From: Bacteroidetes bacterium UBA5697
GTDB taxonomy: Bacteria; Bacteroidota; Bacteroidia; B-17B0; Aurantibacillaceae
Length of the DNA: 64,000 bases
Direction: 5' to 3'
Assembly: GCA_002420145.1 (NCBI GenBank)
Contig: DIHL01000019.1
Span: 5,560-69,559 of the forward strand
Made by a program: the position numbers and the translations under genes. The first letter of the stretch is position 1, and every line of letters starts with the position of its first letter. Positions 61,219 to 64,000 of this stretch are shown here, one piece after another. The notes under the pieces are model-generated. The model did no database searches. It saw only the letters and a program-made list of their open reading frames with translations, and was not told the DNA's origin.

Positions 61219-61280
61219 ATGTCAAGAGTTTAGATGATTAATATTAACCACAAGTTCGGTAATATAAACACAAGCTCAAC

Positions 61281-61292
61281 TGATGAAAATCA
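61281..61292. promoter_or_regulatory. Possible Crp/Fnr half-site palindrome
   Basis: TGAT-GAAA-ATCA resembles the FNR consensus TTGAT-N4-ATCAA with the outer bases missing; it lies between the Crp/Fnr gene and the small gene at 60880-61218. A weak candidate operator. Confidence 0.2.
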
Positions 61293-61323
61293 TAAATTCA
61301 AGAAAATAAAAATGATTATTGAT

Positions 61324-61959
61324 TTAAAATCCACTCAATAACTTTATCTCATTGCGATATAGCACCAGCTTTTTATCGTTTTCTAATTGCTTTAATAAAC
61401 GGGATATCACCACCCTACTCGTTCCCATTTCTTCAGCTATTTGATTGTGAGATAACTGAATAGATGATTTACCTGAAACTTTAGTTTTGTTTTTAAGATA
61501 CTTTATTAATCGTTCATCTAATTTATTAAAAGCAATACTTTCTAAGGATTTTAATAATTCATTAAAACGTTGAGTGAAGCTATTGAAGATATAACTCTTC
61601 CAACTTTGATATTTTACCAACCACTCATCTAATTTTTCATGAGGGATGCCAATTAACTCCACATTATCTTCGGCAATGGCTTTAATTTCACTTTTCTTTG
61701 CCTCCATACAACAAGTGTATGCCATGGCGCAACTTTCGTTTGAACTCAAATAATATAATAAAATTTCCCGATCCTCTTCATCTTTGCGCATGACCCTAAT
61801 CGTGCCGCTTAAAATTAAAGGCATGAATTTTATTTTTTTGCCATAATCCATAATCACATCACCTTCTTTAAAGGTCATCACATTATCAAGGGCAATAATT
61901 TCGTCAATTAATTTTGACTCTAATATTAAGCTCAGCTTTTCTTTTATACCAATTGACAT
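61324..61959 (-). CDS. Crp/Fnr-family transcription regulator
   Basis: 211 residues. Cyclic-nucleotide-binding-like N-terminal barrel (GDVIMDYGKKIKFMPLILSGTIRVM) and C-terminal winged helix with the recognition helix SHNQIAEEMGTSRVVISRLLKQLE. No FNR-type N-terminal cysteine cluster, although CAMAYTCCMEAKKSE holds three cysteines near residue 70. Bacteroidota members often respond to redox or nitrogen/sulfur stress. Its targets are unknown; the neighbouring phosphatase and small protein are candidates. Confidence 0.87.
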   Translation of the reverse strand: MSIGIKEKLSLILESKLIDEIIALDNVMTFKEGDVIMDYGKKIKFMPLILSGTIRVMRKDEEDREILLYYLSSNESCAMAYTCCMEAKKSEIKAIAEDNVELIGIPHEKLDEWLVKYQSWKSYIFNSFTQRFNELLKSLESIAFNKLDERLIKYLKNKTKVSGKSSIQLSHNQIAEEMGTSRVVISRLLKQLENDKKLVLYRNEIKLLSGF

Positions 61960-61996
61960 AATTTATGAAATAAAATAATTTGTTCTAATTTACAAA

Positions 61997-63718
61997 TTAT
62001 CTGAATTCGTAGGTAGTGCCTTTTAACTGAGTTAACAAAGTTTGTGGTTCGTCAGTAGCAGTCGCTCTACCTTCAATTTTTGGAGCAACGGGCGAATGAT
62101 TTTTTAAATACTCAATAATCACATCATGCATTAATAAAGGTGATTTCTTAGGATTTTTCACATGCTCAATTCTACACAATGTATCATCTGGATCTCCTTC
62201 TCGCTCACAAGCCACAATACTATATTCTTTTGCTAAATCAATTGGCTCCCCTCCTACTTTTACGGAGTTGACGCGTTTACCAAATTCATTACCAATGGTA
62301 AAATTAACTTCCATGCCATTGTAACGTACAAACCAACCACCAAAACGTTTGGAAGGATCTTTAGCAAAAGCATTTTGTAACTCTTTTTCTAACCAATCCC
62401 ACACTTGCTTACCTGTTACAATACCAGTTTTAGCTTCGCTGTTAACAGGTAACATGTTCCATAAAAATTCTTTAGTAATGGTGGCTACACCTGTTTTTGG
62501 GTCAACTGCTAAAGGTTGGCAAAATCTGAAACCATTAGATAAAGCAATGTCTGGTTTAAATTTCCATTTAATAGCATCCGATATTAAGTTATCCATAGGC
62601 GTTTCCATCACAAAATAACGCACCAAAGGAGTTGTGCTAGTACCAATAACGGTTTGCATATCCTTTTTAAATGGTTCAAATGCTTTGTCAATCATGGTCT
62701 GCATGTTTTTATCAGCAGGAAATTTTACAGGATCCACATCTAATAATTCATACTTCGTATCAATTAATTTTCCGTTTTCAATAATTAAATCTAGTTTTCC
62801 TAAGAACGAACCAAAGGCACCGCACTCAATTACTTTTGTGTACTTACCTTGAATAGGCACACGCACACGTTCATGAGTATCAGCTCCTAAAATCATATCA
62901 ACACCCTCGGCAGCAGGATTGTTTGCTAAATCAACTTGTTGTGCTAAGCCCATGTGAGTAGCCACTAACACAACAGCACAACCTTCTACTTCTCTTAATA
63001 GTTTGACGTATTTTGCTAAATTCACTTCAGCATGATCAAAACGTAAACCAGCACTATAAGCTGGCGATTGGCGTTTAGGAATTAAATGATCAGTATAACC
63101 AATCACTCCCACTTTTACACCTGCAATATATTTAATCCAATAAGGTTGATACACTAATTCGCCATTATCCGCATCGTTGGTTTTATGCCACATGTTAGCG
63201 CAAATTTTAGCCGCGTTAGCATGTCCCATATCATACAACATTTTCTTTTTCTTGTAAACCACTTCCCAGTTACCGGGCAACATTAAGTCGTAACCTAAAT
63301 TATTGAAAATAGGAATTAAAGCCTCTCCCTCGGTTAATGAAGCAACCGCATGTCCATGGAAATAATCGCCTCCATCATACACAACAGTGTTAGCTGGATT
63401 TTTCTTTTTATAAGAATCAATCATGGTTTTTAAAACCGCCATGCCTCCACGCTTTTTATACACAGCTTGATTGTTTTCCCAAAAAAATTCATCATGTGTA
63501 TTAATTTGAGAATGTATATCTGTTGTAATTAAAAAAGTAATCGTTTCTTTTTTAGATCCAGCTTTATCATCAATAAAATCTGTTTCATCAGAGGTCGTAT
63601 TTGCAGCAATCACATCTGTTAATGGATTAAACACAGAGGCTAATCCAAGTAATGCCGATTTTTTAATAAAATCTCTACGATTATCAGATGCGGTTTCTTT
63701 ATTGTTTTTAGTACTCAT
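61997..63718 (-). CDS. Tat-exported metallophosphatase, 5'-nucleotidase/SoxB-like
   Basis: 573 residues. Twin-arginine signal SDNRRDFIKKSALLGLASV; metallophosphatase domain with TTDIHSQ (D67, H69), GGDYFHG (D118), PGNWEVV (N150, W151, E152), ATHMG and GADTHE; C-terminal 5'-nucleotidase domain with NGFRFCQPL. The usual GNHE reads GNWE, as the SoxB thiosulfohydrolases also depart here (HWE) to my recollection. Hence either a nucleotidase variant or a SoxB-like enzyme. It is followed downstream by the Crp/Fnr regulator gene on the same strand; an outer-membrane porin is on the other side. Confidence 0.82.
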   Translation of the reverse strand: MSTKNNKETASDNRRDFIKKSALLGLASVFNPLTDVIAANTTSDETDFIDDKAGSKKETITFLITTDIHSQINTHDEFFWENNQAVYKKRGGMAVLKTMIDSYKKKNPANTVVYDGGDYFHGHAVASLTEGEALIPIFNNLGYDLMLPGNWEVVYKKKKMLYDMGHANAAKICANMWHKTNDADNGELVYQPYWIKYIAGVKVGVIGYTDHLIPKRQSPAYSAGLRFDHAEVNLAKYVKLLREVEGCAVVLVATHMGLAQQVDLANNPAAEGVDMILGADTHERVRVPIQGKYTKVIECGAFGSFLGKLDLIIENGKLIDTKYELLDVDPVKFPADKNMQTMIDKAFEPFKKDMQTVIGTSTTPLVRYFVMETPMDNLISDAIKWKFKPDIALSNGFRFCQPLAVDPKTGVATITKEFLWNMLPVNSEAKTGIVTGKQVWDWLEKELQNAFAKDPSKRFGGWFVRYNGMEVNFTIGNEFGKRVNSVKVGGEPIDLAKEYSIVACEREGDPDDTLCRIEHVKNPKKSPLLMHDVIIEYLKNHSPVAPKIEGRATATDEPQTLLTQLKGTTYEFR

Positions 63719-63751
63719 AATTTCTATTTTTTATTGATTATTAATATACGA

Positions 63752-64000
63752 TTAAATTTTAAAATCAAGAATGAAATTAAAATTTATCATATTCACTTTA
63801 TTATAAACATATTTTAAATTATTATATGTTTCTCCTTGTTTTATTTTATAGGCTACAATAACTTTCATTTCTAAACCTTTTAAAAATTTACGAAAAGAAT
63901 AAAAAGCATCATAATTAATTTGATGATAAGACGGTAAACCATATTTATTTAAACGATAATCTTTTACATCAGGTAATTGGTAAAAACCATAACCTAATCC
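63752..64000 (-). CDS. Outer-membrane porin, C-terminal part only
   Basis: An open minus-strand frame enters from the window's right edge and ends in a stop at 63752-63754, with 82 residues visible. It reads GLGYGFYQLPDVKDYRLNKY, SYHQINYDAFYSFRKFLKGL and ends INFNFILDFKI, that is, alternating strands and turns typical of OprD-like outer-membrane porins of Bacteroidota. It lies 34 bp before the metallophosphatase start, so the two are probably cotranscribed, porin first. The identity is by pattern only. Confidence 0.6.
   Translation of the reverse strand, partial: GLGYGFYQLPDVKDYRLNKYGLPSYHQINYDAFYSFRKFLKGLEMKVIVAYKIKQGETYNNLKYVYNKVNMINFNFILDFKI

Overview
The window is chromosomal DNA from an AT-rich member of the Bacteroidota. 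The evidence is the gene content: a PorX-type response regulator fused to a PglZ/alkaline-phosphatase domain (type IX secretion control), the bamD-rpoZ-coaBC-DUF4835 block, a MurA/DUF4290 pair, a Bacteroidota-type long GAPDH, kynurenine monooxygenase, LytS/LytTR signalling, OmpA proteins of the Bacteroidota type, and promoters of the form TAnnTTTG instead of the sigma-70 -10 box. Starts rarely have a Shine-Dalgarno sequence and TTG/GTG starts are common. No rRNA, tRNA, CRISPR, phage or insertion sequence was recognised.

Layout. 1-4.8 kb: end of a sugar oxidoreductase, a nucleotide-sugar dehydrogenase (surface polysaccharide), queE, a 2-hydroxyacid dehydrogenase, a D-Ala-D-Ala dipeptidase lipoprotein and efp. 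4.8-10.4 kb: a PIF1-like helicase on the minus strand and a large ABC transporter. 10.4-14.9 kb: bamD, rpoZ, coaBC, DUF4835 and DUF3078. 14.9-17.2 kb (minus): porX and rsmE. 17.3-20.0 kb: an AcpH-like phosphodiesterase, a 400-bp palindrome-rich element, then ferredoxin reductase and 2Fe-2S ferredoxin as a redox pair. 20.0-22.1 kb (minus): a TPR/SpoIIE phosphatase. 22.3-26.0 kb: an accessory island of seven small, mostly exported proteins punctuated by four copies of a direct repeat of about 50 bp. 26.0-32.6 kb (minus): an M42-like peptidase, two YeeE/YedE sulfur transport halves, dapA, mazG, kmo and a YdeI-like protein. 32.6-34.3 kb: tilS and a GIY-YIG gene between two inverted REP-like palindromes. 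34.4-41.1 kb: a di-haem peroxidase (minus), then a plus-strand run of CPBP protease, M61 peptidase, LytS kinase, LytTR regulator and two unknowns. 41.1-43.8 kb (minus): MORN-repeat protein, trxB, VanZ-like protein, gcvH. 44.1-47.7 kb: 3-hydroxyacyl-CoA dehydrogenase, two small proteins and GAPDH. 47.8-57.3 kb (minus): dnaJ-grpE, then one tightly packed apparent operon DUF4290-murA-tlpA-four OmpA-domain paralogues. 57.4-64 kb: GNAT, smpB, a lipoprotein, pckA, a small protein, a Crp/Fnr regulator, a Tat-exported metallophosphatase and the 3' end of an outer-membrane porin.

Most promising for novelty: (1) the murA-linked operon in which an intact TlpA thioredoxin is followed by OmpA proteins whose thioredoxin-like domains have lost CxxC; (2) the repeat-punctuated cassette-like island at 22.3-26.0 kb; (3) the structured element at 18.0-18.4 kb; (4) REP-like palindromes, two lying in frame inside the helicase gene and two flanking a GIY-YIG nuclease; (5) many genes whose TAnnTTTG box ends only 4-8 nt before the start codon, implying leaderless or nearly leaderless mRNAs. 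All functional calls come from reading motifs by eye; no database search was run.
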